This document shows positions 21,669 to 30,179 of a stretch of 64,000 nucleotides of DNA, piece after piece. The notes under the pieces were generated by a model that was given only the letters and a program-made list of their open reading frames with translations, did no database searches and had not been told where the DNA came from. The position numbers and the translations under genes were made by a program. Source of the stretch: Variovorax sp. V213 (GTDB lineage: Bacteria; Pseudomonadota; Gammaproteobacteria; Burkholderiales; Burkholderiaceae_C). Within the stretch, counting starts at the first letter, position 1. Every line of letters starts with the position of its first letter. The stretch spans positions 2,171,001-2,235,000 of the forward strand of contig NZ_AP028664.1 in NCBI RefSeq assembly GCF_041154455.1, given 5' to 3'.

Positions 21669-22040
21669 TCAGTGCAGGCGCGTGGCGCGTGGTGCGGTGC
21701 TGGCCGCTTCCATGGCCTCGAGCGCGGCCAGCCGGTCGAGTTCGGCGCAGACGTCGGCCATGCGCCCCGAGATCACCATGCGATTGGTGCTGCGCTTTTC
21801 GCCCTGGGGCCCGTCGACCACGCGAATGACGCGAAGCGGCCGGGGTGCTTGCGCTGCCTTGGGTGCCGCGGCGCCGTGGGGCCGCGCCGTGCAGGCCGGC
21901 CGTACCGCGACGTAGCGCAGTCCTGCGGACGCGCTACCACTATTGTCGCGGTGGCGGAGCCGGCGCGCCGGCAGCAGGCGGCTTGCCAGCGATTGCAGCG
22001 GCATCCACAAATCAACGATGGTGAGGAGGGCGATTCCCAT
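21669..22040 (-). CDS. small hypothetical protein downstream of lexA
   Basis: A 123-residue protein that I cannot assign to a family. Its N-terminus is hydrophobic (MGIALLTIVDLWMPLQSLASRLL), the middle is Arg/Ala rich, and the C-terminal block RMVISGRMADVCAELDRLAAL looks conserved. It has a good Shine-Dalgarno (TGGAGTTC, 5 bases before ATG 22040) and lies 138 bases downstream of lexA in the same direction. It could therefore be read from the LexA-controlled promoter. The function is unknown. Confidence 0.6.
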   Translation of the reverse strand: MGIALLTIVDLWMPLQSLASRLLPARRLRHRDNSGSASAGLRYVAVRPACTARPHGAAAPKAAQAPRPLRVIRVVDGPQGEKRSTNRMVISGRMADVCAELDRLAALEAMEAASTAPRATRLH

Positions 22041-22178
22041 GTGAACTCCAAAAAAGTCTGAGGTTGAACACAGGCAGGATTTCTTTGAAGGGACGCAACA
22101 GGGTGATGGCGACTTTGCGCCATACGCCCGCCACCTGTTGCGGCCGGATGGGGTGCTGCTTTCGGCAGGCCGCAGGGC

Positions 22179-22853
22179 CTACATCAGCATGGTGTTGCGG
22201 ATGAGGCCGACCGCCAAGCCTTCGATCTCGAAGGGTTCGCCAGGCTGGACCACGATGGTCGGGTAGTCGGGGTTCTCGGCGTGCAGCTCGATGACCTGCT
22301 TGTTGCGCTTGAGGCGCTTGACCGTGACCTCGTCGCCGAGGCGGGCCACCACGATCTGGCCGTTGCGCGCTTCCTTGGTGGCCTGCACCGCCAGGAGGTC
22401 GCCGTCCATGATGCCGGCGTCGCGCATGGACATGCCGCGCACCTTCAACAGGTAGTCGGGCTGGCGCTGGAACAGCGTGTTCTCGACGTAGTAGGTCTGG
22501 TCGACATGCTCTTGCGCGAGGATAGGCGAACCCGCCGCGACGCGGCCGATGAGCGGCAGCGCAAGCTGCGCCATGCCGGGCAGCGAAAGGGAAAACTGGT
22601 TGTTGCGCGACTCGTTGAGCGAGCGCAGCGCGTCGCCCTTCAGGCGAATGCCGCGCGAGGTGCCGCTGACGAGTTCGATCACGCCCTTGCGCGCCAGCGC
22701 CTGCAGGTGCTCCTCGGCGGCATTGGCCGACTTGAAGCCCAGCTCGCTGGCGATTTCGGCCCGCGTGGGCGGAGCACCGGTACGGGCGATGGCGCTCTGG
22801 ATCAAGTCCAGGATTTGCTGCTGGCGGGCGGTAAGCTTCACGGCGAACTGCAT
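22179..22853 (-). CDS. lexA: LexA repressor
   Basis: LexA is the SOS repressor, self-cleaving when stimulated by RecA filaments. The 224 residues have an N-terminal winged helix (1-70, with TRAEIASELGFKSANAAEEHL) and a C-terminal S24 peptidase domain. The cleavage bond is A107-G108 (RVAAGSP), the nucleophile is S142 (VRGMSMRDAG) and the general base is K179 (EVTVKRL). Two LexA boxes lie immediately upstream, so autoregulation is expected. It is divergent from the asparaginase gene. Confidence 0.98.
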   Translation of the reverse strand: MQFAVKLTARQQQILDLIQSAIARTGAPPTRAEIASELGFKSANAAEEHLQALARKGVIELVSGTSRGIRLKGDALRSLNESRNNQFSLSLPGMAQLALPLIGRVAAGSPILAQEHVDQTYYVENTLFQRQPDYLLKVRGMSMRDAGIMDGDLLAVQATKEARNGQIVVARLGDEVTVKRLKRNKQVIELHAENPDYPTIVVQPGEPFEIEGLAVGLIRNTMLM

Positions 22854-22871
22854 ATGTGGTTCCTTGCGGCA

Positions 22872-22887
22872 CTGGCTGAATATCCAG
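22872..22887. promoter_or_regulatory. LexA box, lexA-proximal
   Basis: CTGGCTGAATATCCAG fits the CTG-N10-CAG LexA operator pattern exactly and lies 19 bases upstream of the lexA start codon. The interior is less AT-alternating than the consensus. Confidence 0.75.
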
Positions 22888-22890
22888 TAC

Positions 22891-22906
22891 CTGTATTTTT
22901 AACCAG
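22891..22906. promoter_or_regulatory. LexA box, distal
   Basis: CTGTATTTTTAACCAG also fits CTG-N10-CAG, with an AT-rich core closer to the consensus CTGTATATATATACAG. It is spaced 19 bases start to start from the other box, much like the paired operators of E. coli lexA. It lies 20 bases before the divergent asparaginase start, so LexA binding could also affect that gene. Confidence 0.85.
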
Positions 22907-22925
22907 TTTTTAAAAGTTGGCAAGC

Positions 22926-23918
22926 ATGGTCAATTCCCTTTCGTCCAGCCTGCGTCGCGTTGTGGTGCTGGGCACCGGCGGCACCATCGCGGGCCGCGCC
23001 GCCAACGGCGGCGACAACATCGGCTACACCGCAGGGCAAGTGGGCGTGGCAGATTTGCTCGGCGGCGTCGATGCGCCCGATGGCGTGGCGCTCGAAGCCG
23101 AGCAGGTGGCGCAGCTCGACAGCAAGGACATGGGCTTCGATGTCTGGCTGCAACTTGCGCAGCGCTGCGCGTTCTGGCTGTCCGAGGCCGACGTGGCGGG
23201 CGTGGTGATCACGCATGGCACCGACACCATCGAAGAGACGGCCTACTTTCTCCAGGCGGTGCTTGCACCTGGCAAGCCCGTGGTGCTGACCTGTGCCATG
23301 CGCCCCGCGAGCTCTCTTTCGCCCGACGGTCCGCAGAATGTGCGCGATGCCATTGCCGTTGCGGCCACGCCGGGAGCGCAGGGCGTGACGGTGGTCTGCG
23401 CGGGCACGGTCCACGGTTCGCTGGATGTGCAGAAAGCGCACACCTATCGCCCGGATGCGTTTTCATCGGGCGATGCAGGCCCGATCGGCTATGTGGAAGA
23501 GGGGGCGGTGCGGCTTCTTCGCGACTGGCCGCAATTGCCGGTGAGCGGGGCTTCGAAGATTCCCGTAATGAAGGCAGGCGCCGCAATGCGCTGGCCCAGG
23601 GTCGAGATCGTTACCAGCCATGCCGGCGCGAGCGGCGCCATGGTCGACCTGCTGCTGCAGGAGTGCGCAGCCGGCGTGCCCGAGCCGATTCGAGGATTGG
23701 TTTTGGCCGCGACCGGCAATGGCACGGTGCACCATGCGCTGGAGGCTGCCGCGCTCCGCGCCCAGGATGCGGGAGTGGCCGTGCTGCGCGCCACGCGCTG
23801 CGCGAGCGGGCGCATCCTGCCAAGAGCCGATGATCTTCTGCGGGACGCCGGTGCCCTGACGCCCGTCAAGGCACGCATCGCCTTGATGCTGGAGCTGCTC
23901 GAAGCCACTGCCGCCTGA
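22926..23918 (+). CDS. L-asparaginase
   Basis: Hydrolyses asparagine to aspartate and ammonia. The 330 residues carry both active-site threonine motifs: VVVLGTGGTIAGRAA near the N-terminus and VVITHGTDTIEETAYF. ATG 22926 is preferred over the in-frame TTG at 22917. It shares a short divergent promoter region with lexA and converges on adk. No signal peptide is evident, so it is likely cytoplasmic (type I-like). Confidence 0.92.
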   Translation: MVNSLSSSLRRVVVLGTGGTIAGRAANGGDNIGYTAGQVGVADLLGGVDAPDGVALEAEQVAQLDSKDMGFDVWLQLAQRCAFWLSEADVAGVVITHGTDTIEETAYFLQAVLAPGKPVVLTCAMRPASSLSPDGPQNVRDAIAVAATPGAQGVTVVCAGTVHGSLDVQKAHTYRPDAFSSGDAGPIGYVEEGAVRLLRDWPQLPVSGASKIPVMKAGAAMRWPRVEIVTSHAGASGAMVDLLLQECAAGVPEPIRGLVLAATGNGTVHHALEAAALRAQDAGVAVLRATRCASGRILPRADDLLRDAGALTPVKARIALMLELLEATAA

Positions 23919-23931
23919 TGGCGGCGCGCGT

Positions 23932-24588
23932 TCAGCTGCTCAGTGCGGCGAGGGCGCGCTGGGTGATCTCTTCGACCGTGCCGACGCCCTTGATGGCGCG
24001 GTACTTCGGCGCTGCGGCCGGATCGGCCTTGGCCCAGGCCGAGTAGTAGTCGACCAGCGGACGCGTCTGCTGGCTGTAGACCTCGAGCCGCTTGCGCACG
24101 GTTTCTTCCTCGTCGTCCTTGCGTTGGATCAGGTCTTCGCCCGTGACGTCGTCCTTGCCTTCCACCTTCGGCGGGTTGAACTTCACGTGGTAGGTGCGGC
24201 CCGATGCCGGGTGCGAGCGCCGGCCGCTCATGCGTTCGACGATGTCGCCGAACGGCACGTCGATTTCGAGCACGTAGTCGAGCTTGACGCCGGCTGCCTT
24301 CATGGCGTCGGCCTGCGGAATGGTGCGCGGGAAGCCGTCGAAGAGGAACCCATCGGCGCAATCGGGTTGCGCGATGCGTTCCTTCACGAGATTGATGATC
24401 AGGTCGTCGCTCACCAGGCCGCCCGATTCCATGACGGCCTTGGCCTGTTGTCCGAGCGGTGTACCGGCCTTGACGGCGGCGCGCAGCATGTCGCCGGTCG
24501 AAATCTGAGGAATGCCGTACTTCTGGCAGATGAAAGCCGCTTGCGTGCCTTTGCCCGCCCCGGGCGCGCCCAGCAAAATTAGTCTCAT
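23932..24588 (-). CDS. adk: adenylate kinase
   Basis: Interconverts ATP plus AMP and two ADP. The 218 residues have the P-loop GAPGAGKGT at 7-15, the AMP-binding FDGFPRTIPQA segment and a LID domain (about 122-160). The LID lacks the four cysteines of zinc-binding versions. It is the last gene of a leftward run of envelope and housekeeping genes, separated from kdsB by 135 bases that may contain its own promoter. Confidence 0.98.
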   Translation of the reverse strand: MRLILLGAPGAGKGTQAAFICQKYGIPQISTGDMLRAAVKAGTPLGQQAKAVMESGGLVSDDLIINLVKERIAQPDCADGFLFDGFPRTIPQADAMKAAGVKLDYVLEIDVPFGDIVERMSGRRSHPASGRTYHVKFNPPKVEGKDDVTGEDLIQRKDDEEETVRKRLEVYSQQTRPLVDYYSAWAKADPAAAPKYRAIKGVGTVEEITQRALAALSS

Positions 24589-24723
24589 GGTGTCCTCGGA
24601 CGGTTCTTAGATCTTGTGTCGCGCCCAGCGCCGGCCCAAGAGCCGTACAAGGCGGAATTGCGTCGAGGATAGCATGCGTAAGCGTGAAGAATTCCCGTTA
24701 ATCGCCACGGGCGTGAATGCGCC

Positions 24724-25497
24724 TCAGGGTGCCGGCCGGGCTGCAAAGACTGCGCGCACGCGGGCGAGGTCTTCCGGGGTGTCGATGCCCGGGCCGGGAG
24801 CGGCCTGGCTGACATGCACGGCGATGCGATGACCATGCCACAGCGCGCGCAATTGTTCGAGCGCTTCGGTGGCCTCGATGGGGGCGGACGCGAGCGAAGG
24901 AAACTTGCGCACGAAACCGGCGCGGTATCCGTAGATGCCGATATGGCGCAGCGGCGCAGGCGAGGGCAGCACGCCCGGCGGCGCACCACCGGCGGAGCCG
25001 TCGCGCCACCACGGAATGGGTGCGCGGCTGAAGTAGAGCGCGTTGCCCTGTGCGTCGAGCACGGCCTTCACCACGTTCGGGTTCAGGAAGTCGTCGAGCG
25101 AATCGATTTCGTGGGCCGCCGTGCTCATGGCGGCTTCCGGGTGAGCCACCAGCGCAGAGGCCACCGCATCGATCAGGGCGGGGTCGATCAGCGGTTCGTC
25201 GCCCTGCACGTTGACGACGATATCGTCGCCGTCCAGGCCCAGTTGCTCACAGGCTTCGGCCAGCCGGTCGGTGCCGCTGGGATGGTCCTGCCGAGTCAGG
25301 ATGGATTGCACGCCATGTGTCGTGCAGGCCGCCACGATGGAAGGATCGTCTCCGGCAACCACCACGCGCGCCGCGCCGGATTGGCTCGCCCGCTGGGCGA
25401 CGCGCACCACCATGGGCAGGCCGGCAATGTCCGCCAGCGGTTTGTTGGGCAGCCGCGTCGAAGCCAGCCGGGCCGGCACCAGGACGGTGAAGCTCAT
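24724..25497 (-). CDS. kdsB: 3-deoxy-manno-octulosonate cytidylyltransferase
   Basis: Activates Kdo as CMP-Kdo for lipopolysaccharide core synthesis. The 257 residues show the nucleotidyltransferase start VLVPARLASTRLPNKPLADI. The VNVQGDEPLIDP metal-binding segment and YFSRAPIPWWRDG are also present. It sits with lpxK and a Trm112-like gene, a common LPS gene arrangement. The Kdo-hydroxylase gene earlier in the window acts on the same sugar. Confidence 0.97.
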   Translation of the reverse strand: MSFTVLVPARLASTRLPNKPLADIAGLPMVVRVAQRASQSGAARVVVAGDDPSIVAACTTHGVQSILTRQDHPSGTDRLAEACEQLGLDGDDIVVNVQGDEPLIDPALIDAVASALVAHPEAAMSTAAHEIDSLDDFLNPNVVKAVLDAQGNALYFSRAPIPWWRDGSAGGAPPGVLPSPAPLRHIGIYGYRAGFVRKFPSLASAPIEATEALEQLRALWHGHRIAVHVSQAAPGPGIDTPEDLARVRAVFAARPAP

Positions 25498-25519
25498 TGG
25501 TGCTCCCTTGGCGCGGCGC

Positions 25520-25702
25520 TCACAGCCCCAGCTCTTCGTCGGACAGCGTGCGCGCCTCGTTCTCCAGCAGCACGGGAATGCCGTCGCGCACCGGGTAGGC
25601 CAGGCGTGCGCTGCGCGAGCAGAGCTCCTGCTTCTCGGGGTTCCAGGTCAGCGGGCCCTTGGTGACGGGGCAGACGAGCAGTTCAAGCAGCTTGGGATCC
25701 AT
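25520..25702 (-). CDS. Trm112 family protein (YcaR-like)
   Basis: A 60-residue protein beginning MDPKLLELLVCPVTKGPL and containing LAYPVRDGIPVLLENEAR, the standard pattern of small bacterial Trm112/YcaR proteins between lpxK and kdsB. Only one of the usual zinc-binding cysteines is obvious in the CPVTK motif. Its start overlaps the end of lpxK by 20 bases. The role is uncertain; it may activate a methyltransferase by analogy with Trm112. Confidence 0.92.
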   Translation of the reverse strand: MDPKLLELLVCPVTKGPLTWNPEKQELCSRSARLAYPVRDGIPVLLENEARTLSDEELGL

Positions 25703-26717
25703 CGAGCGATGATAGCTTCGCATCGAGCGCCGCGAAGAATCGCGGCTCGGGTACGAAGTGCAACGGCACGGCCAGCGCATCCGGGGCCTGCCGCCAGAGC
25801 TTGACGGCATCTTTCTCGGTACAGACCAGAGGGAAATCACGATCGGAAGGGCGCTGCCAGCCGTCGAAGTCGAAGTGATCGGGCAGCGCGATGGTCTCCG
25901 CCAGGATGAGGCCGCGCGCGCGCAGCATGTCGAAGAAGGCCTCGGGCCGCGCAATGGCCGCAAGCGCGATTACTGGCTTGCCGGCCAGGGCATCGAGCGG
26001 CGTGCGTTTTCCGTCGCTCGCAACCGCATCTTGCGCCAGGGCGCGAGTGGCGGTGTAGCCGGCCTCGAACGCCGGATGTTCGCCACTGTGAAGGACCAGG
26101 TCGCACGGGCGCGGCCAGCGCTCGCGCAAGGGGCCTGCGGGCAGCCGCCAGCCGTTGCCCACGCCGCGATCGTCGAACACGCAGATCTCGACATCGCGCG
26201 CGAGCGCCAGGTGCTGCAGACCGTCGTCGCTCACGATGACCTGCGTGGCCGGGTGCCGGGCGAGCAGGGCGCGCGCGGCTTCGATGCGGCGCCGCGCCAC
26301 GAACACGGGCGCGCCGGTGGCACGGCGGATCAGCGCGGGCTCGTCGCCAACATCCTGCGGATCGCTTTCGCCCCGCACTTCACGGCAGTCGTCGGTGCGG
26401 CGGCCGTAGCCGCGCGACACCACGCCGGCGCGCAGGCCGCGGGCCTGCAGATGCCGAACCACGGCCATCACCACCGGTGTCTTGCCCGCGCCGCCCGCAA
26501 TGACGTTGCCCACCACGATGACCGGCACCGGCGCACGCCCCGTCTTTAGCCAACCCTGCCGATAAATCCAGCGCCGCAGCGCGAACAGCGCCGCATAGAG
26601 CAGCGACAGCGGCCACAACAGGCAAGCCAACGCACCGCGGCGCAGCCAGGCACGCTGCAGCCGCGAAGCGGGCGCGCTGGTCGCGCTGCTGTTGCCGGGA
26701 GTGCTGCGGCCCTGCAA
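25683..26717 (-). CDS. lpxK: tetraacyldisaccharide 4'-kinase
   Basis: LpxK phosphorylates the 4' position of the lipid A disaccharide at the inner membrane. The 344 residues have an N-terminal membrane helix (about 30-47), then the Walker A motif VIVVGNVIAGGAGKTPVVMAV and the SDDGLQH segment. The start is uncertain: TTG 26717, 6 bases after the exbD stop, is the longest supported option, and no ATG lies before the conserved region. It is part of the exbB-exbD-lpxK-kdsB run. Confidence 0.94.
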   Translation of the reverse strand: MQGRSTPGNSSATSAPASRLQRAWLRRGALACLLWPLSLLYAALFALRRWIYRQGWLKTGRAPVPVIVVGNVIAGGAGKTPVVMAVVRHLQARGLRAGVVSRGYGRRTDDCREVRGESDPQDVGDEPALIRRATGAPVFVARRRIEAARALLARHPATQVIVSDDGLQHLALARDVEICVFDDRGVGNGWRLPAGPLRERWPRPCDLVLHSGEHPAFEAGYTATRALAQDAVASDGKRTPLDALAGKPVIALAAIARPEAFFDMLRARGLILAETIALPDHFDFDGWQRPSDRDFPLVCTEKDAVKLWRQAPDALAVPLHFVPEPRFFAALDAKLSSLDGSQAA

Positions 26718-26723
26718 CGGCGC

Positions 26724-27164
26724 TCAGTGCCCTGCTTGGGCCGTCGATTGGGCTGCGAAGGTGATCTGCACCAGGCCCGCGCGGCGTGCGGCTTCCATCA
26801 CCGTGATCACGGACTGGTGCGGGCTGCTGGCGTCGGCGCTGATGATCACCACGCTGTCTTTGCCGCCCGTGGCTGCCGCACCCAGCGCGGCGGCCACCGT
26901 CGCCACGTTGCGGTCTGCCAGGGGCGTCTTGTTGATCGAATAGCGGCCGTCGGCGGACACCGCCACGATCACTTCCTTGGGGTAGTCGCGTTGCGAGTCG
27001 ACGTCCGCCGTCGGCAGGCGCAACTGCATCTCGGTGAACTTGCTGTAGGTCGTCGACAGCATCAGGAAGATGAGGACGACCAGCAGCACGTCGATGAACG
27101 GGATCAGGTTGATCTCAGGCTCATCGCGCGCGCCATGTCGAAACTGCATGCGGCCGCGGGTCAT
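26724..27164 (-). CDS. exbD: ExbD/TolR family biopolymer transport protein
   Basis: A 146-residue protein with one N-terminal transmembrane helix (INLIPFIDVLLVVLIFLML). This helix holds the conserved proton-path Asp (D25), followed by a periplasmic domain. With the upstream ExbB-like protein it forms an inner-membrane proton channel that energises TonB- or Tol-type systems. ATG 27164 is preferred over an in-frame ATG at 27194. No tonB gene is adjacent. Confidence 0.92.
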   Translation of the reverse strand: MTRGRMQFRHGARDEPEINLIPFIDVLLVVLIFLMLSTTYSKFTEMQLRLPTADVDSQRDYPKEVIVAVSADGRYSINKTPLADRNVATVAAALGAAATGGKDSVVIISADASSPHQSVITVMEAARRAGLVQITFAAQSTAQAGH

Positions 27165-27216
27165 GGCGAGCCTCTGCTGGACAGTGCAGCACACGCAGTG
27201 GCAAGCGTGGGGGCCA

Positions 27217-27849
27217 TCATTTCCGCAATGCGTTCAGGTGGCGGGCAAAGCGCTCGCCGGAGAGTTCGAGGTTCAGCAGGTATTCATCGACCCGGCTGCG
27301 GAAATAGCGCCAGAAGATCAAGGTCGGAATGGCCACGATCAGGCCAAACGCCGTGTTGTACAGCGCGATGGAAATGCCGTGCGCCAGTTGCGCCGGATTC
27401 CCCGCTCCCACGGCACCGCTTGCGGGCGATTGCGAGCCGAAGATCTCGATCATGCCGATCACCGTGCCCAGCAGGCCGAGCAGCGGCGCAGCCGAAGCGA
27501 TGGTGGCCAGCGCGGGGAGGTAGCGCTCCAGCTTGTGCGCCACGGTGCGTCCCGAGGCTTCCATGGCCGCGCGCAGGTCGTCCTCGGTGCAGCGTGGATT
27601 GGCGTTGAGGGCGCGAAGGCCCGCGGCCAGCACTTGCCCGAGCATCGAATTGCGCTCGAGCTTGGTCACCACGTCGGGCCCCGGCACGGAACCGTGCGAC
27701 ACCGTCATGGCTTCATCGAGCAGCTTGGGCGGCAGGACCTTGACGGTTTTAAGACTTGTGAAACGTTCTATAACCAGCGCGAGCGCGATGATCGAACAAG
27801 CGAGCAATGGCCAGATGGGCCAGCCCGCGGCAACTATGATGGAAAACAA
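27217..27849 (-). CDS. exbB: MotA/TolQ/ExbB proton channel family protein
   Basis: A 210-residue membrane protein with three predicted helices (about 5-25, 110-135 and 155-180). It carries the family signature LPALATIASAAPLLGLLGTVIGMIEIF. The start is TTG 27849, decided by a strong GGAGG five bases upstream. The reading frame continues further upstream to 27915, but those residues look random. It pairs with exbD in the leftward LPS/housekeeping run. Confidence 0.92.
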   Translation of the reverse strand: MFSIIVAAGWPIWPLLACSIIALALVIERFTSLKTVKVLPPKLLDEAMTVSHGSVPGPDVVTKLERNSMLGQVLAAGLRALNANPRCTEDDLRAAMEASGRTVAHKLERYLPALATIASAAPLLGLLGTVIGMIEIFGSQSPASGAVGAGNPAQLAHGISIALYNTAFGLIVAIPTLIFWRYFRSRVDEYLLNLELSGERFARHLNALRK

Positions 27850-28164
27850 GGAATCCTCCGGCCCCGAATAGACTGCAAATGCGCGGCGATTATCCACCGA
27901 GCCCACCATCGCCACGCGCCTTGTTTGTTTGTAAGCAAAGACGCACAGATTCTGTGGATAACTTTGTGATTAACCTGCTGGGCAACGTGTCCCGACCCGC
28001 ATGGCGTGGGCTTCCCATTAGATCGACTGAATTTTGAGCAGCAGTTTTCTGAATGAAATCAACAGCTTGCACGACAAACCGTGCGCCTGTCCCGTATGGG
28101 GGATTGGGCACGGGGGCTTGTCGCCCCACTGTGGAAGAGTGGTCACCCGCTATTCGGGCGTTTC
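27850..28164. promoter_or_regulatory. divergent intergenic region between exbB and xseA
   Basis: About 315 bases without a convincing gene. The region is more AT-rich than its surroundings and must contain the divergent promoters for exbB and xseA. It holds one perfect DnaA-box-like 9-mer and a near-match (TTATCCACC, 27890-27898). I could not settle on clear -35/-10 pairs. Confidence 0.5.
27953..27961 (-). promoter_or_regulatory. DnaA-box-like sequence
   Basis: TGTGGATAA, reading TTATCCACA on the minus strand, is identical to the strong DnaA-box consensus. A second, imperfect box (TTATCCACC) lies 55 bases away on the opposite strand. No dnaA or dnaN gene is present, so this is not the replication origin. 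It may be a titration or regulatory site, or chance. Confidence 0.4.
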
Positions 28165-29475
28165 GTGAATTTGCGTGATTCCAACACCACACCGGGCCCG
28201 CGCATCTGGCCTGTCGGCGCGCTGTGCCGCGCGGTCGCCGATGCGCTGGATGCGCGCTTCAATCCGGTCGCGGTGCGCGGCGAGATTTCCGGTTTTTCGC
28301 GCGCGTCGAGCGGACATTGTTATTTCGCGCTCAAGGATGATTCCGGCCAACTGCGCTGTGCGATGTTCCGGCGCGCGGCCGGTCTGCTCGATTTTTCTCC
28401 GCGCGACGGCGACCAGGTCGAGGTGCGCGGCCGCCTGGCGGTGTACGAACCGCGCGGCGATCTGCAACTGGTGGTCGAAAGCCTGCAACGTGCGGGACAA
28501 GGCGCGCTGTTCGAGCAGTTCCTGCAACGCAAGGCGCGGCTCGAAGCCGAAGGGCTCTTCGATGCGGAGCGCAAGAGGGCGCTGCCGGTCATGCCGCGCG
28601 CGGTGGGCCTGGTGACCTCGCTGGGTGCCGCGGCGCTGCACGATGTGGTGACTGCCCTGCGGCGCCGCGTGCCTCACATCCCGGTGGTCCTGGCGCCCGC
28701 GGCAGTGCAGGGCGCCGGTGCGCCTACGGAACTCGTGCGCGCGCTGCAATCCTTGTTCGCCCTGGAACCGGCGGTCGACGTGATCCTGCTGGTGCGCGGC
28801 GGTGGCTCCATCGAAGACCTCTGGGCCTTCAACGACGAAACACTGGCCCGCACCATCGTTCAAAGCCCGGTGCCGCTGATTTGCGGCGTGGGCCATGAAA
28901 CCGACTTCACCATTGCCGACTTTTGCGCCGACCTGCGCGCGCCCACGCCCACTGCTGCGGCGGAACTCGTCAGTGCGCCGCAGGCAATGTGGCTTGGCGC
29001 GATCGATCTTCTGGGCGAACGGTTGCAGGGTGCGCTGGACACCCGGCTCGATGTGCTGGGCCAGCGCCTCGACCAGGCGGCGTCACGCCTGGGGCGGCCC
29101 TCGACGCTGGTGGCACGCCAGCAGCTTCGGCTCGCGCACCATTCGCAGCGCTTGCGCTATGCGGTGCTGTCGAGAACAGAGCGCCTGGCCCATGTGCCGC
29201 GGTCGATCTCGGTTGATTTCCCTCGCAAGCTCGAGCGTGCGCTGGCAGAGCGGCGCGATCGGCTCGAACGCGTGGCACTGCGGCTCAAGCTGCTCGACCC
29301 CGCGCTGGTGCTGCAGCGCGGCTATGCCTGGCTCACCGGCGCCGATGGCCGCGCGATCGTCAGCGCAAGAAAACTGAATCCGGGCGACGCCGTGGTTGCA
29401 CGGCTCGCCGACGGCTCGGTCGACCTGACCGTGACGCCCGGCAAAACGGGAACGCGTCCGACGCCGGGCGCCTGA
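28165..29475 (+). CDS. xseA: exodeoxyribonuclease VII large subunit
   Basis: XseA is the catalytic subunit of the single-strand exonuclease ExoVII. It has an N-terminal OB fold (about 10-100, VRGEISGFSRASSGHCYFAL). The nuclease core contains VILLVRGGGSIEDLWAFNDE and ICGVGHETDFTIADFCAD, and long C-terminal helices follow. GTG 28165 gives 436 residues; an upstream ATG (28081) would add unrelated sequence, and TTG 28171 is also possible. sodB follows downstream. The small subunit gene xseB is not nearby. Confidence 0.94.
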   Translation: MNLRDSNTTPGPRIWPVGALCRAVADALDARFNPVAVRGEISGFSRASSGHCYFALKDDSGQLRCAMFRRAAGLLDFSPRDGDQVEVRGRLAVYEPRGDLQLVVESLQRAGQGALFEQFLQRKARLEAEGLFDAERKRALPVMPRAVGLVTSLGAAALHDVVTALRRRVPHIPVVLAPAAVQGAGAPTELVRALQSLFALEPAVDVILLVRGGGSIEDLWAFNDETLARTIVQSPVPLICGVGHETDFTIADFCADLRAPTPTAAAELVSAPQAMWLGAIDLLGERLQGALDTRLDVLGQRLDQAASRLGRPSTLVARQQLRLAHHSQRLRYAVLSRTERLAHVPRSISVDFPRKLERALAERRDRLERVALRLKLLDPALVLQRGYAWLTGADGRAIVSARKLNPGDAVVARLADGSVDLTVTPGKTGTRPTPGA

Positions 29476-29525
29476 TTCCTTTCTAGAATCCTCTATTCCC
29501 CGCAACCAACCCACGAGATAAAACC

Positions 29526-30107
29526 ATGGAACATGTGCTCCCACCCCTGCCTTACGCCCTCGACGCGCTGGCACCCGAGTACTCGAAGGAGACCCTCGAG
29601 TACCACTACGGCAAGCACCACAACGCCTACGTGGTGAACCTCAACAACCTGCAAAAGGGCACCGAGTTCGAGTCGATGACCCTCGAGGAAATCGTCAAGA
29701 AGTCCAGCGGCGGCATCTACAACAACGCCGCCCAGATCTGGAACCACACCTTCTTCTGGAACTGCATGAAGCCCCAGGGCGGCGGCGCTCCCACCGGCGC
29801 GCTGGCCAAGGCCATCGATGCCAAGTGGGGCAGCTACGACGCCTTCAAGGAAGCCTTCGTGAAGTCGGCCGTGGGCAACTTCGGCTCGGGCTGGACCTGG
29901 CTGGTGAAGAAGGCCGACGGCTCGGTGGACATCGTGAACATGGGTGCCGCGGGCACGCCGCTGACCACCGGCGACACCCCGGTGCTGACGGTGGACGTCT
30001 GGGAGCATGCCTACTACATCGACTACCGCAACCTGCGCCCCAAGTTCGTGGAGACCTTCCTGGCCAAGCTGGCCAACTGGGACTTCGCCGCCAAGAACTT
30101 CGGTTGA
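29526..30107 (+). CDS. sodB: superoxide dismutase, iron type
   Basis: Converts superoxide to oxygen and hydrogen peroxide. The 193 residues show the four metal ligands H27, H74, D157 and H161 (DVWEHAYYID). Q70 in NNAAQIWNHTFFW is at the position characteristic of iron enzymes, whereas Mn enzymes place the Gln later. A -10-like TAGAAT lies at 29484-29489, but no convincing -35 is present. A strong terminator follows. Confidence 0.97.
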   Translation: MEHVLPPLPYALDALAPEYSKETLEYHYGKHHNAYVVNLNNLQKGTEFESMTLEEIVKKSSGGIYNNAAQIWNHTFFWNCMKPQGGGAPTGALAKAIDAKWGSYDAFKEAFVKSAVGNFGSGWTWLVKKADGSVDIVNMGAAGTPLTTGDTPVLTVDVWEHAYYIDYRNLRPKFVETFLAKLANWDFAAKNFG

Positions 30108-30123
30108 ACCGGATTCCTCATTG

Positions 30124-30151
30124 AAAAAGCCGACCTCAGGGTCGGCTTTTT
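30124..30151. terminator. bidirectional intrinsic terminator between sodB and the DUF192 gene
   Basis: A perfect 12-bp stem AAAAAGCCGACC / GGTCGGCTTTTT with a TCAG loop. It has T-runs on both strands and serves the two convergent genes. Confidence 0.93.
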
Positions 30152-30179
30152 CGTGGTCTGAAGAGAAGGCAGGCGGAAC

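Noticed and set aside
27850..28164. Replication origin at the DnaA-like boxes
   Set aside because: Only two boxes, no dnaA/dnaN/rpmH genes and no long AT-rich unwinding region.
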